64,000 nt of DNA, from the NCBI GenBank assembly GCA_903839085.1, contig CAIMBE010000076.1, positions 1 through 64,000 on the forward strand, given 5' to 3'. Shown in pieces: positions 36,007 to 45,385 of the stretch; the stretch's first letter is position 1; the number at the start of each line of letters is the position of its first letter. Source of the stretch: an uncultured beta proteobacterium (GTDB lineage Bacteria; Pseudomonadota; Gammaproteobacteria; Burkholderiales; Burkholderiaceae_C). The notes below the pieces were generated by a model, which had not been told where the DNA came from, did no database searches, and saw only the letters and a list, made by a program, of their open reading frames with translations. The position numbers and the translations under genes are program-made.

Positions 36007-36906
36007 ATGAACGATGTGCGAAAGGTGCTGGAGGCCCGCTGTCCCGGGCTTTACGCCAGGATCGAAGTGATGCTGGTCGAGGCGGAGGCACGCTATAACC
36101 ATCAGAGCGGCCAGGCGCCTTCGGAATTCCTCCTCGAACACACCAGGCGCACGGCCGCCATTGCCCGCAAGATTGCCGCCATGGAAGGGGTCGATGCATT
36201 CCTTCCGACGCTGGTGGCGCTCTACCATGATGCCGGCAAGTTTCATGAGGGCGCCTACCATCAGGACCGCATCCCGGAAGAGGAGCATGCGGCGCTGCTG
36301 GCGCAGAAGATGCTCACCGAGTCCGGCCTGGAACGCGGCGCTATCGAGACGGTGCTCGAATCGCTGCGCGCCCTCTACGACGAGCGCCTGCCGTGCATCG
36401 GTGCGGCCCGCATCGTGCAGGATGCGGACCGGCTCGAAAAGCTCGGGGCGCTGGGCGTGGGGGCCTTCTTTACCAAGGCGGCCCTGCGCGGACGCGGCCT
36501 GGTCGATGCGCTGGTGCAGACACTGAGCCGGGAACTCACCTACGCCCGCTCGGCTCCGCGATCGATGTTTACCGCCTCAGGAAGAAAACTCGCCATGGAG
36601 CAGGGGCCAAGGACGATTGCATTTTTTGACCATCTTCTGGAGCAGCTCGAAAGCTGGGGAATCGCCACGTTCGAACGCCACACCATCGTTCTGGACGAGG
36701 ACTTTCGCACCCGTGACGGCGCGGTCGTGCGGGGCATGGAAGTGAGCATCGCGATGCTGCGCGCCTGCCCCGACTGCGAGGGCCCGCTGGCGCTGACGCA
36801 CTGGCGCGAGCAGGGCGTCAAGTGCGAGCGCTTCACGGCCCGCTTCCAGTGCGCTCACTGCAGCCACGCCAGCGAAACCTCGCTCTGCCTGCCGCTTCTG
36901 GCCTGA
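36007..36906 (+). CDS. HD-domain phosphohydrolase with C-terminal zinc-ribbon-like domain
   Basis: FLLEHTRRTAAIARKIAAMEGVDAFLPTLVALYHDAGKF (HD motif); C-terminal ACPDCEGPLALTHWREQGVKCERFTARFQCAHCSHAS with two CxxC knuckles. Confidence 0.75.
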   Translation: MNDVRKVLEARCPGLYARIEVMLVEAEARYNHQSGQAPSEFLLEHTRRTAAIARKIAAMEGVDAFLPTLVALYHDAGKFHEGAYHQDRIPEEEHAALLAQKMLTESGLERGAIETVLESLRALYDERLPCIGAARIVQDADRLEKLGALGVGAFFTKAALRGRGLVDALVQTLSRELTYARSAPRSMFTASGRKLAMEQGPRTIAFFDHLLEQLESWGIATFERHTIVLDEDFRTRDGAVVRGMEVSIAMLRACPDCEGPLALTHWREQGVKCERFTARFQCAHCSHASETSLCLPLLA

Positions 36907-36926
36907 TTCATCAGGCCAACCGAAGC

Positions 36927-37325
36927 TCAGTCCGCGATGACGGCCGTGACTTCGATCTCGACCTTGGCTTCGTCTTCGATCAGGTCTGCGATCTGGACGG
37001 CGCTCATTGCCGGGTAGTTGCGGCCCATGACCTCGCGATAGACAGCGCCGATCTCCTTCAAACGAGCGACGTATTCCTTCTTGTCCCTGAGGTACCAGGT
37101 CATGCGCACGACGTGCTCCGGGCCGCCGCCGGCCACGCCCACGACAGCAACGCAATTGATCAGCGCCTGCTTGATCTGCGCGACCAGATCGGCCGACTCG
37201 AACTTGCACTGCGGGTTCCAGCCGATCTGGCCGCCGACGAAGACCTGGCGCCCGCGCGCCTCGATGCCGTTGGCGTATCCCCTGGGGGCGAGCCAGCCTT
37301 CGGGTTGAAGGGTCTTGTGTGTCAT
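36927..37325 (-). CDS. RidA/YjgF family enamine/imine deaminase-like protein
   Basis: [79 protein letters not shown]. Confidence 0.88.
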   Translation of the reverse strand: MTHKTLQPEGWLAPRGYANGIEARGRQVFVGGQIGWNPQCKFESADLVAQIKQALINCVAVVGVAGGGPEHVVRMTWYLRDKKEYVARLKEIGAVYREVMGRNYPAMSAVQIADLIEDEAKVEIEVTAVIAD

Positions 37326-37786
37326 AAGCTCTCCATGAAGCGGTGAATGGCCGCGCGGATATCGTCCGGCCACGGGGTTGAACGGTGCGTCTCTAGTGAT
37401 GTGGCGACGATGCGCTGGCGCGCGCACCAGCGCAGTGTCCCGTCCGGGCCAACAATCCGGTGCTGCAGCAGCAGCGCCGACTTTCCGATGTGTTCAACGC
37501 TCAGATGAAACGCCAGTTTTTCGCCAAAGCGCGAGGGCACCAAGAAGATGCTGTCCAGGTGTGCGGTGGGGCACCCCATGCGGCGCTCCATGTGGTAAGT
37601 ATCCCAAGGTGCGCCCAGATGCGAAAACCAGTCTTCGACCACGCCATTGAGCATGACGAAGTAGTTTGGATAGAACACGATTCCCGCCGGGTCGCAATCG
37701 GAAAATCGTACCCGGTATTCGCAAACGAACTCTGCTCCCGGCTTCAGGGGCGCCTCATACCATGCGTCGGCTGGAGGGGAACTCAT
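37322..37786 (-). CDS. Acyl-CoA thioesterase (4-hydroxybenzoyl-CoA thioesterase/hotdog family)
   Basis: [99 protein letters not shown] signature. Confidence 0.92.
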   Translation of the reverse strand: MSSPPADAWYEAPLKPGAEFVCEYRVRFSDCDPAGIVFYPNYFVMLNGVVEDWFSHLGAPWDTYHMERRMGCPTAHLDSIFLVPSRFGEKLAFHLSVEHIGKSALLLQHRIVGPDGTLRWCARQRIVATSLETHRSTPWPDDIRAAIHRFMESL

Positions 37787-38955
37787 GCTGCCTGCTTCAG
37801 CAGGTCGCGACCGACGATCAGCTTTTGCACTTCGGTCGCGCCTTCGTAGATGCGCAGGGCACGAATCTCGCGGTAAAGAGATTCGACCTTGCTGCCGACG
37901 CGCACGCCCTGTCCGCCATGCATCTGCACGGCGGCGTCGATCACGCGCTGGGCATTTTCGGTGGCGGTCATTTTGGCCATTGCCGCCTCGCGCGTCGTGG
38001 GAAGCTTCTGCACGTCGCGCCGCCAGGCGGCGCGGGCAACCAGCAGTGCAGCGGCGTCAATGTCGGTGGCCATCTCGCCCAGCCTGGACTGGGTGATCTG
38101 AAAGTCGGCCAGGGTCTGGCCGAACATCGGACGCAGGCGCACGTGGCCTAGCGCCTCGTCGAGCGCGCGCCGCGCAAAACCCAGCGCCGCCGCGGCCACC
38201 GAGGAGCGAAAGATGTCGAGCGTGCGCATCGCCACCTTGAAGCCCTCGCCCGGCGCGCCGAGCCGATTGGCCAGCGGCACTTTCATTCCCGTGAACTTGA
38301 GTCGTGCCAGCGGATGCGGTGCGATCACCTCAAGCCGCTCGGCGACCTCGAAGCCCGGCATGTCCGGCGTCACCACGAAGGCCGTGATACCGCGCGTGCC
38401 CGGCGCCTCGCCGGTGCGCGCAAAGAGGGTGTACACGTCCGCAATGCCGCCGTTGGAAATCCAGGTCTTCTCGCCATCGATGACGTAATGATCACCCTGC
38501 AGGCGCGCGCTGCATGACATGGCGCCGACGTCGGAGCCGGCGAGTGGCTCGGTCAGAGCGAAGGCCGCGATCCACTCGCCGGCCGCCACCCTGGGCAAGA
38601 CCTGCTGGCGAATTTCGTCCGACCCGGCCAGCGTGATGGCGCCAGTGCCCAGACCCTGCATGGCGAAGGCAAAGTCGGCCAGGCCATCGTGGTAGGCCAG
38701 CACCTCGCGCGCCAGGCACAGCGAGCGCGAGTCAAGCGCCGGCAGGGCGCCACCGAACCGGGCCGGTACGCAGTAGCGCAGGAAGCCGGCGGCGCCGAGC
38801 TCACGCACCAGGCGGCGGCAGGCCTGGTCGGTGTCGTGGTGGTCGATCGGCGCGCACTGCCCGGTCCAGTCAAGCAGGGCATCCGACAGTTGACGATGCT
38901 CTGGCGCGTAGAAGGGCAGGTCGAGAAAGGAGCGGTCCATGGCGTGCCTCCTCAA
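37783..38955 (-). CDS. Acyl-CoA dehydrogenase
   Basis: [68 protein letters not shown] signature motifs. Confidence 0.94.
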   Translation of the reverse strand: MRRHAMDRSFLDLPFYAPEHRQLSDALLDWTGQCAPIDHHDTDQACRRLVRELGAAGFLRYCVPARFGGALPALDSRSLCLAREVLAYHDGLADFAFAMQGLGTGAITLAGSDEIRQQVLPRVAAGEWIAAFALTEPLAGSDVGAMSCSARLQGDHYVIDGEKTWISNGGIADVYTLFARTGEAPGTRGITAFVVTPDMPGFEVAERLEVIAPHPLARLKFTGMKVPLANRLGAPGEGFKVAMRTLDIFRSSVAAAALGFARRALDEALGHVRLRPMFGQTLADFQITQSRLGEMATDIDAAALLVARAAWRRDVQKLPTTREAAMAKMTATENAQRVIDAAVQMHGGQGVRVGSKVESLYREIRALRIYEGATEVQKLIVGRDLLKQAA

Positions 38956-39797
38956 TCGCCCATGAAGGCCGGCTTTTTCTTGGCGGCGAAGGCCTCGAAG
39001 GCGCGCCGGAAGTCGCCCGTCATCATGCAGATGGCCTGCGCCTGGGCTTCGGACTCAATCATCTCCTCGATGCCCATCGCCCATTCCTGGTTGATCATGG
39101 TCTTGGTGACGGTATGCGCAAACCAGGGGCCGTCGGCCAGGCTGCGCGCCAGCTCGCGCGCCTTGACCAGCAACTGGTCAGGGCTGTGCAGGCTGTTGAA
39201 AAAGCCCCAGCTGGCACCTTCTTCGGCGCTCATGACGCGGCCGGTCATCAGCAATTCGTTGGCGCGGCCCTGCCCGATCATGCGCGGCAGCAGGCCGCAG
39301 GCGCCCATGTCGGCGCCAGCCAGGCCGACGCGGGTGAACAGAAAGGCGGTCTTGGCGCTGGGCGTGCCGAGGCGGAAGTCCGAAGCCAGCGCCAGCATGG
39401 CGCCGGCGCCGGCGCAGAAGCCGTCGATGGCGGCGATGATCGGCTGCGGTGCGCGACGCATCGCCTTCACCAGATCCCCCGTCATGCGCGTGAATTCCAG
39501 CAGTTGGGGCATGCTCATCCGCGTCAAGGGCTCGATGATCTCGAAGACGTCCCCGCCGGAACAGAAATTGCCACCCTCGCCGCTGAACACGATCGCTCGC
39601 ACGTCGCTGGCGTACTGGAGGCTGCGGAACAGATCGCGCAACTCCGCATAGGACTCGAAGGTCAGCGGATTCTTCTTGTCCGGCCGATCGAGGATGATCG
39701 TGGCAACCCGGCCATCATCATCGCACGACCACTTGAAATGGCGTGCCGGGTAGTCCTTGAATGGTCGCTTGTTGTCTTGCATGGAAAGCTCTGACAC
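38952..39797 (-). CDS. Enoyl-CoA hydratase/isomerase family protein of the ACMR operon
   Basis: [103 protein letters not shown]. Confidence 0.92.
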   Translation of the reverse strand: MSELSMQDNKRPFKDYPARHFKWSCDDDGRVATIILDRPDKKNPLTFESYAELRDLFRSLQYASDVRAIVFSGEGGNFCSGGDVFEIIEPLTRMSMPQLLEFTRMTGDLVKAMRRAPQPIIAAIDGFCAGAGAMLALASDFRLGTPSAKTAFLFTRVGLAGADMGACGLLPRMIGQGRANELLMTGRVMSAEEGASWGFFNSLHSPDQLLVKARELARSLADGPWFAHTVTKTMINQEWAMGIEEMIESEAQAQAICMMTGDFRRAFEAFAAKKKPAFMGD

Positions 39798-39875
39798 GGT
39801 GTCTCCTTCTTTGTCGTTGGCTACATCACTTCGCCGCTGGCCAGGCGACGGCCAGATCGCGGCGCGCCCGTCCCA

Positions 39876-42182
39876 TCAGGCGTTCAGCGCCAACTGAGCC
39901 GCACGCTCCAGGTTGCGCTCGAGCTGCACCTTGCCGCCAATGTACTGTTTCGGCCAGGCGGCACCGCCGTAGCCCTGCTCGGCGGCCGCGTGCAGCGTCC
40001 AGGCCGGATCGGCCAGGTGCGGACGCGCCAGCGCGCAAAGATCGGCGCGCCCGGCGGCGACGATGGTGTTGACGTGGTCGGCCTCGAAGATGTTGCCCAC
40101 CGCGATCGTCGGCACATGCAGCTCGTTGCGGATGCGTTCCGAGAACGGCACCTGGAACATGCGGCCATAGACCGGCTGCTCTTCCTTGACGACCTGCCCG
40201 GAGGAGACGTGGATGATGTCGGCGCCCGCGTCCTGGAACAGCCGTGCCACCTGCGTGGCATCGGCCGGCGTGATGCCGCCGCTGGCCCAGTCGTGCGCTG
40301 AAATCCGCACCGACATCGGCCTCTCGGCCGGCCACACCGCGCGCATGGCATTGAACACCTCCAGCGGGAATTGGCAGCGCTTCTCCAGGCTGCCGCCATA
40401 CTCGTCGCTGCGCTGATTGGTCAGCGGCGAAATGAAGGAGGACATCAGGTAGCCGTGCGCCGCATGGAACTCGACCAGATCAAAACCGGCAGCCCCGGCG
40501 CGCCGGGTGGCGGCGACGAAGTCGGCCTTCACCCGGTCCATGTCGGCACGGGTCATCGCGCGCGGCGCTTGCGACACGCCCTTGATATAGGGCAGCGGCG
40601 ATGGGGCGATCAAGGGCCAGTTGCCGGCCTCGAGCGGCTGGTCAATGCCGTCCCAGGCCAGTTTGGTGGCGCCCTTGCGGCCCGCATGGCCGATCTGCAA
40701 GCCCATCTTGGCGCCGCTGTTGGCATGGACGAAGTCAACGATGCGCTGCCAGCCGGCCTGCTGCGCATCGTTCCAGATACCGGCACAGCCGGGCGTGATG
40801 CGGCCCTCTTGCGAGACCACCGCCATCTCGGTCATGACCAGCCCTGCGCCGCCCAGAGCGCGCGCCGTGTAGTGCTGAAAATGGAAGTCGCCGGGGAGAC
40901 CGTCGGTGGCCGAGTAGATGCACATCGGCGACACCACCACGCGGTTGGCGAGCGTCATGCTGCGCAGCTTGAAGGGCGTGAACATCGGCGGCACCGGTGG
41001 CTTGGCCGGATCATCGGGCAGGCCGGCCTGCTGCTGGAACCAGCGGTCAACGCTCTCGACGTACTTGGCGTCGCGCAGCTTCTGATTGGCATGACCGACG
41101 CGCTGGCTGCCGGTGAGCACAGCGAAGGCCAACTGCTCGGGCGCCATGTAGACGTAGCGCTCGATGTCCTCGAACCAGCTCATGCGGTTGCGCGCCGCGC
41201 TTTGCAGCTTGAGGGCCTCAATCTCGCGCTCCGCCTGGTAGCGCGCCAGGCGCTCGGGCACGCTGCCCTCGCTGCTGCTCAGCACCTTGGTCAAGGCGAT
41301 GCCGTCCTCCATCGCCAGCTTGGTGCCGGAACCGATCGAAAAGTGGGCGGTGTGCGCGGCATCGCCGATGAGCACGATGTTGTCCTTGAACCAGCGCTCA
41401 CAGAGCACGCGGTTGAACTTCAGCCAGACGGCGGAGCCGCGCAGGTGGCGCGCATTGGAAACCAGGGCGTTGCCATCGAGCAGATCGGCAAACAGGTTTT
41501 CACAAAAGGCAATCGCCTCGGCTGGTTCCTTCTGGTCGAGGCCGGCGCGGTACCAGGTCGGCTCCGGGGTCTCGATGATGAAGGTCGACATCTCATCGTT
41601 GAAGCGGTAGGCATGCAGGTTGAACCAACCCCACTCGGTCTGCCTGAAGGCGAAGGTGAAGGCGGTCTCGAACTTCTTTTTGGTGCCCAGCCAGATAAAG
41701 CGATTCGTGCGCACATCGATGCGCGGGTTGAAATGCGCCTCATGCCTGCTGCGCACGGCCGACGAGGCGCCGTCGGCGGCGACCACCAGATCGTAGTTGC
41801 GGGCGTACTCGTCAGGGTCGGTGATCTCTGTCTCCCAGACCATCTTCACGCCCAGCCCGGCGCAGCGTTTCTGGAAGATTTCCTGGAGCTTGAGTCGCGC
41901 GATGCCGCAGAAGCCGTGACCGCTGGATGTGATCTTGCGGTCCTTGAAGAAGACATCAACATCATCCCAATGGCGGAAGTTGGCTTCGATCTCATCGACC
42001 ACTTTCTCGTCGGCGGCGCGGAAACCGTCCATGGTCTTGTCGGAAAAGACGATGCCCCAGCCGAACGTGTTATCGGCCGCGTTGCGGTCGAAGGTGGTGA
42101 TGTCGTGCGCCGGGTTGGCCTGCTTCATCAGCAGAGAGAAATAGAGACCTGCGGGGCCGCCGCCAAGAACTGCAATGCGCAT
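39876..42182 (-). CDS. Bifunctional FAD monooxygenase / old-yellow-enzyme reductase; 2-aminobenzoyl-CoA monooxygenase/reductase or salicylyl-CoA 5-hydroxylase type
   Basis: N-terminal [54 protein letters not shown] (group A FAD monooxygenase) fused to [59 protein letters not shown] (OYE). Confidence 0.9.
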   Translation of the reverse strand: MRIAVLGGGPAGLYFSLLMKQANPAHDITTFDRNAADNTFGWGIVFSDKTMDGFRAADEKVVDEIEANFRHWDDVDVFFKDRKITSSGHGFCGIARLKLQEIFQKRCAGLGVKMVWETEITDPDEYARNYDLVVAADGASSAVRSRHEAHFNPRIDVRTNRFIWLGTKKKFETAFTFAFRQTEWGWFNLHAYRFNDEMSTFIIETPEPTWYRAGLDQKEPAEAIAFCENLFADLLDGNALVSNARHLRGSAVWLKFNRVLCERWFKDNIVLIGDAAHTAHFSIGSGTKLAMEDGIALTKVLSSSEGSVPERLARYQAEREIEALKLQSAARNRMSWFEDIERYVYMAPEQLAFAVLTGSQRVGHANQKLRDAKYVESVDRWFQQQAGLPDDPAKPPVPPMFTPFKLRSMTLANRVVVSPMCIYSATDGLPGDFHFQHYTARALGGAGLVMTEMAVVSQEGRITPGCAGIWNDAQQAGWQRIVDFVHANSGAKMGLQIGHAGRKGATKLAWDGIDQPLEAGNWPLIAPSPLPYIKGVSQAPRAMTRADMDRVKADFVAATRRAGAAGFDLVEFHAAHGYLMSSFISPLTNQRSDEYGGSLEKRCQFPLEVFNAMRAVWPAERPMSVRISAHDWASGGITPADATQVARLFQDAGADIIHVSSGQVVKEEQPVYGRMFQVPFSERIRNELHVPTIAVGNIFEADHVNTIVAAGRADLCALARPHLADPAWTLHAAAEQGYGGAAWPKQYIGGKVQLERNLERAAQLALNA

Positions 42183-42251
42183 GGTGTTCCTTCAATATTC
42201 GGGAGACTTTGCCTGTTTGTGCCGGGCACGGCGGGTCTCTACACAGTCAAC

Positions 42252-42286
42252 TACTATTTGCACATAATGTATAGACGTGAATAGTA
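42252..42286. promoter_or_regulatory. Candidate operator upstream of the ACMR operon (TACTATT-N21-AATAGTA)
   Basis: 7-bp inverted repeat in the AT-rich intergenic region between the MarR stop and the ACMR start. Confidence 0.35.
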
Positions 42287-42322
42287 TATAGGTAAAATAT
42301 AAAGTTCACAGCCGCGGGCTCC

Positions 42323-42832
42323 CTATGAGTTGGCCGTGATATCTTGCTTGAGTTTGCCCAGGAGACCGGTCAGCTGCTGAAGTTCCGCTGGATCCAGATC
42401 GCCAAGCAGCGAGCTGACCCACCGTTCATGCTGAACGGCCATTTTCCGGAACAGCTTGGTCCCCTTGGGGGTCAAACTGATGGCGTAGGCGCGGCGATCA
42501 TTCGGGTCGTCGCGCCGCTGGACCAGGTCTTCCTCGATCAGGCGGTCGGTCAGCGCGGTGATGTTGCCGCAGGTCACCATCAGCAGCCTCGACAATTCCT
42601 TCATTTTCAGACCTTCCGGATAGCGGTAGAGCTGAGACATGAGGTCAAAGCGTGGCAATGTGGTGTCAAACCCGCTCCGCAGTTCCGTGCGCAAACGGAT
42701 CTCCATCAGGTGGTAACAAGCCACCAGGCGCACCCACATCCGCAGGGGCGTGTGGCCATCATCGCTCAATGCGACGGGCAGCGCGACGCCAGAGCTTGGC
42801 TGCTTGCTGGCTACTCGATCACGTTTTGTCAT
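42323..42832 (-). CDS. MarR family transcriptional regulator
   Basis: FDLMSQLYRYPEGLKMKELSRLLMVTCGNITALTDRLIEEDLVQRRDDPNDRRAYAISLTPKGTKLFRKMA; MarR wHTH and wing. Confidence 0.92.
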   Translation of the reverse strand: MTKRDRVASKQPSSGVALPVALSDDGHTPLRMWVRLVACYHLMEIRLRTELRSGFDTTLPRFDLMSQLYRYPEGLKMKELSRLLMVTCGNITALTDRLIEEDLVQRRDDPNDRRAYAISLTPKGTKLFRKMAVQHERWVSSLLGDLDPAELQQLTGLLGKLKQDITANS

Positions 42833-42839
42833 AAGTCAC

Positions 42840-44750
42840 TTACGCTTTCTCTAGAATGCCGCGTTCGATAAAGTCGTCCTTGACATAGGACAGTTCGAAC
42901 TTGTCCAGGGTCTGGGCGCTGGGAATGCCATCGTCGGTCCAGCCCTTGAATTCGTAGTAGGCGTCGAGTAACTGCTTCTCGGCCACGGGGTCGCGATGTT
43001 TCCATTGGTCGGCCGGTGGCGCCTCATCGACGCGCCGCAAGCCGCGCCGGACATTGATGGCCCGGATCAGGTTGCGGTTGCGGGCGGCCACTTTCCAAAG
43101 TCCGTCCGGGTCGATGGTCTTGCCGGTGGCCAGCGTGATCAGTTCGGGCAGGTTGTGGATGTGGTAGGGCGGGCGGCCGCCGAACTGGCCACGGAAGGAC
43201 GACAGGAAGGCGCAGGTGCCGATGGCGTCATCCACGTAATGCATGGTCTCGTTCCAGTCGCAGATATGGACCGAGGCTTCAATCGTCGGGTGGGTGCGGG
43301 GCTCCCATTCCATCAGCCACTTCTTGAAGCGTTCGGGCGCGGCGACCCAGCCTGCGACGTAGGCCTCGCGCTCGGCCTTGTCGGCGATTGGGGTCTGCGG
43401 AAAAGAGCCCTCGATCTGGTTGATGGCCATCTTCTCGCCGGTGGCGTACATCAGGAAGTAGGGGTAGTTGATCATCGAGAGCTTGATCGGCACCTGCTCG
43501 AACTTCTTCATGGTGTTGTGGTCGTAGACCTCAGCCCCTTTGCCGATCTGGCGCGCGGCGTGATAGACGCCATTGGCGAGCGCGTCGCCGACGCCTTCGC
43601 GGTGAACGATCTTCTCCAACAGATAGAAGAAGCGCGCCGCGCCGGTGGCTGGAAAATCCGGCAGATCCTGGTCGGTCAGAATGCCGGCTTCATAAAGCTC
43701 GATGGCAAAGGCCATCACCTGCGGTGTCGAGTAGGCGTCCAGCCCGTACTCCTGCGTGAGGCCGATGATGTCGTAGTCGAATTCCAGGTCTTCGATGGCC
43801 GCCATGGCATAGGTCAGCTTGCTGTAGCACTTCTGGAAATAGGGGCGTCGACCCGGGTACTTGATCGCCTGATGACAATCCTTGGGGCAGTTGTAGCAGC
43901 CGGTCCAGCGCACCCGCAGCTTGTTTTCAAGTGCGAGCCAGGCCTCTTCACGCTCCTTGCTCCAGAAATTCTTGCGCCGCGCGCGCGCATTGCCCCAGGC
44001 GAAATTGTCGACGTGGAATTCGTCGCCTTCGCCGTGCGCCATGGTGTCGCCGGCGTGCGGGTTGTCGTGAATCTCCTGGACCATCGCATTGCAGATCTCA
44101 AACAGCTCGGCAGGCTTGGCGGTATAGCTGTCCTTGCTGCCGCGCACGGCGATGGCCTTGAGCCGCTTGTCTCCCATGACCATGCCAACGCCGCGTGATG
44201 CGCTGGAGTTGCCGTGCTCGATGGACGCCATGAAGACCCTGTTTTCACCGGCCAGGCCGATCGCCGCCACCTGGATGCGGGTGTCCTTGAGCTCGGCCTG
44301 AATCATCTCCGCCGTTTCCGAGGCGCCCTTTCCCTTGAGATGAGCGGCGTCGCGGATCTCGACCTTGTCATTGTTGATATACAGGTAGACCAGGCTCTTG
44401 GCCTTGCCCTGGATGATGATCTTGTCGTAACCGGCATGTTTTAGCTCAGGGCCGAAAAAGCCACCGAAGATCGAATGCGAGTAGCGGTCCGTCTGCGGCG
44501 AAATGGTGTTCACCATGGTGCGGTTGGCGCCGACCACCGGCGTGCCAAGCAGCAGCCCGGTGCTGAAGATCAGCAGGTTGTCGGGCGAAAAAGCATCCAC
44601 CTCAGGCGGTACCCGGTCCCAGAGTATCTTTGCTGCCGTGCCCTGACCACCGAGGTACAGCTCGGTCAATTTCTCGTCGGTGCTTTCGCGTTCGATGCTT
44701 CCGCTGCTGAGGTCGATCTCGAGGTTGTATCCGGTTTCTGCGTATCTCAT
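42840..44750 (-). CDS. bamB: Class II benzoyl-CoA reductase-like catalytic subunit, AOR-family W/Mo-bis-MPT protein (BamB paralogue 1, divergent)
   Basis: MRYAETGYNLEIDLSSGSIERESTDEKLTELYLGGQGTAAKILWDRVPPEVDAFSPDNLLIFSTGLLLGTPVVGANRTMVNTISPQTDRYSHSIFGGFFGPELKHAGYDKIIIQG; AOR family; next to bamC-I homologues. ORF-track start at 45005 is overextended. Confidence 0.88.
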   Translation of the reverse strand: MRYAETGYNLEIDLSSGSIERESTDEKLTELYLGGQGTAAKILWDRVPPEVDAFSPDNLLIFSTGLLLGTPVVGANRTMVNTISPQTDRYSHSIFGGFFGPELKHAGYDKIIIQGKAKSLVYLYINNDKVEIRDAAHLKGKGASETAEMIQAELKDTRIQVAAIGLAGENRVFMASIEHGNSSASRGVGMVMGDKRLKAIAVRGSKDSYTAKPAELFEICNAMVQEIHDNPHAGDTMAHGEGDEFHVDNFAWGNARARRKNFWSKEREEAWLALENKLRVRWTGCYNCPKDCHQAIKYPGRRPYFQKCYSKLTYAMAAIEDLEFDYDIIGLTQEYGLDAYSTPQVMAFAIELYEAGILTDQDLPDFPATGAARFFYLLEKIVHREGVGDALANGVYHAARQIGKGAEVYDHNTMKKFEQVPIKLSMINYPYFLMYATGEKMAINQIEGSFPQTPIADKAEREAYVAGWVAAPERFKKWLMEWEPRTHPTIEASVHICDWNETMHYVDDAIGTCAFLSSFRGQFGGRPPYHIHNLPELITLATGKTIDPDGLWKVAARNRNLIRAINVRRGLRRVDEAPPADQWKHRDPVAEKQLLDAYYEFKGWTDDGIPSAQTLDKFELSYVKDDFIERGILEKA

Positions 44751-44776
44751 CCTGGTTCCTTTCGGCCTGTCACTGA

Positions 44777-45385
44777 TTAGGGCAAAGTCGTCCTGCGACG
44801 CCCCGGAAATGCCAGCGCCTCGGTCAGCATGTAAGCCGCCTGCGCGTAAGAGGTCGGGCAAATCGCGAAGCATTCCTGGCAGTCCCAGCAGGCCTGTGCC
44901 GCCCGCTTTGGAATGAAGCTGATTTCGCGCCTGGGGCCGTTCTCGATGAAGCCGACGGCGTGCTCGCCCTTGACCTCGGCGCAGTAGCGCACGCACAGGC
45001 CGCACATGACGCAGAAGATCGGCTCCTTCTCGAAGCGGTTGCGGTCAGCGCCGTACTCGTAGGCCAGGCGCAGCAATTCCGGTGCGTCGGGTGCATGGGC
45101 CATCAGTTCCTCGATGATCACGCGGCGAATCCGGTCAACTTTTTCGGAACGAGTGCGAACGACCAGATCCTGCTCAACCGGGTAGGTGCAGGACACCACG
45201 TAGCTGGTCTTGCCGCGCGACTCGACCTCCACCATGCACAGGCGGCAGCCGCCATAGGCCTCCAGCTTCTCGTGGTGACACAGCGTCGGAATGTTGACGC
45301 CGGCCTGGCGCGCCGCTTGCAGCACCGTCGAGCCGGCATCGGCGGTGACCTCCCTGCCGTCGATCTGCAATGTGGTCGCGCTCAT
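44777..45385 (-). CDS. bamI: NuoG-like [2Fe-2S]/[4Fe-4S] protein (BamI homologue, cluster 1)
   Basis: MSATTLQIDGREVTADAGSTVLQAARQAGVNIPTLCHHEKLEAYGGCRLCMVEVESRGKTSYVVSCTYPVEQDLVVRTRSEKVDRIRR...CVMCGLCVRYCAEVKGEHAVGF. Confidence 0.87.
   Translation of the reverse strand: MSATTLQIDGREVTADAGSTVLQAARQAGVNIPTLCHHEKLEAYGGCRLCMVEVESRGKTSYVVSCTYPVEQDLVVRTRSEKVDRIRRVIIEELMAHAPDAPELLRLAYEYGADRNRFEKEPIFCVMCGLCVRYCAEVKGEHAVGFIENGPRREISFIPKRAAQACWDCQECFAICPTSYAQAAYMLTEALAFPGRRRTTLP

Noticed and set aside
40371-42284. 637-aa plus-strand ORF opposite the ACMR gene
   Set aside because: Shadow ORF; the minus-strand bifunctional monooxygenase/reductase has clear motifs.
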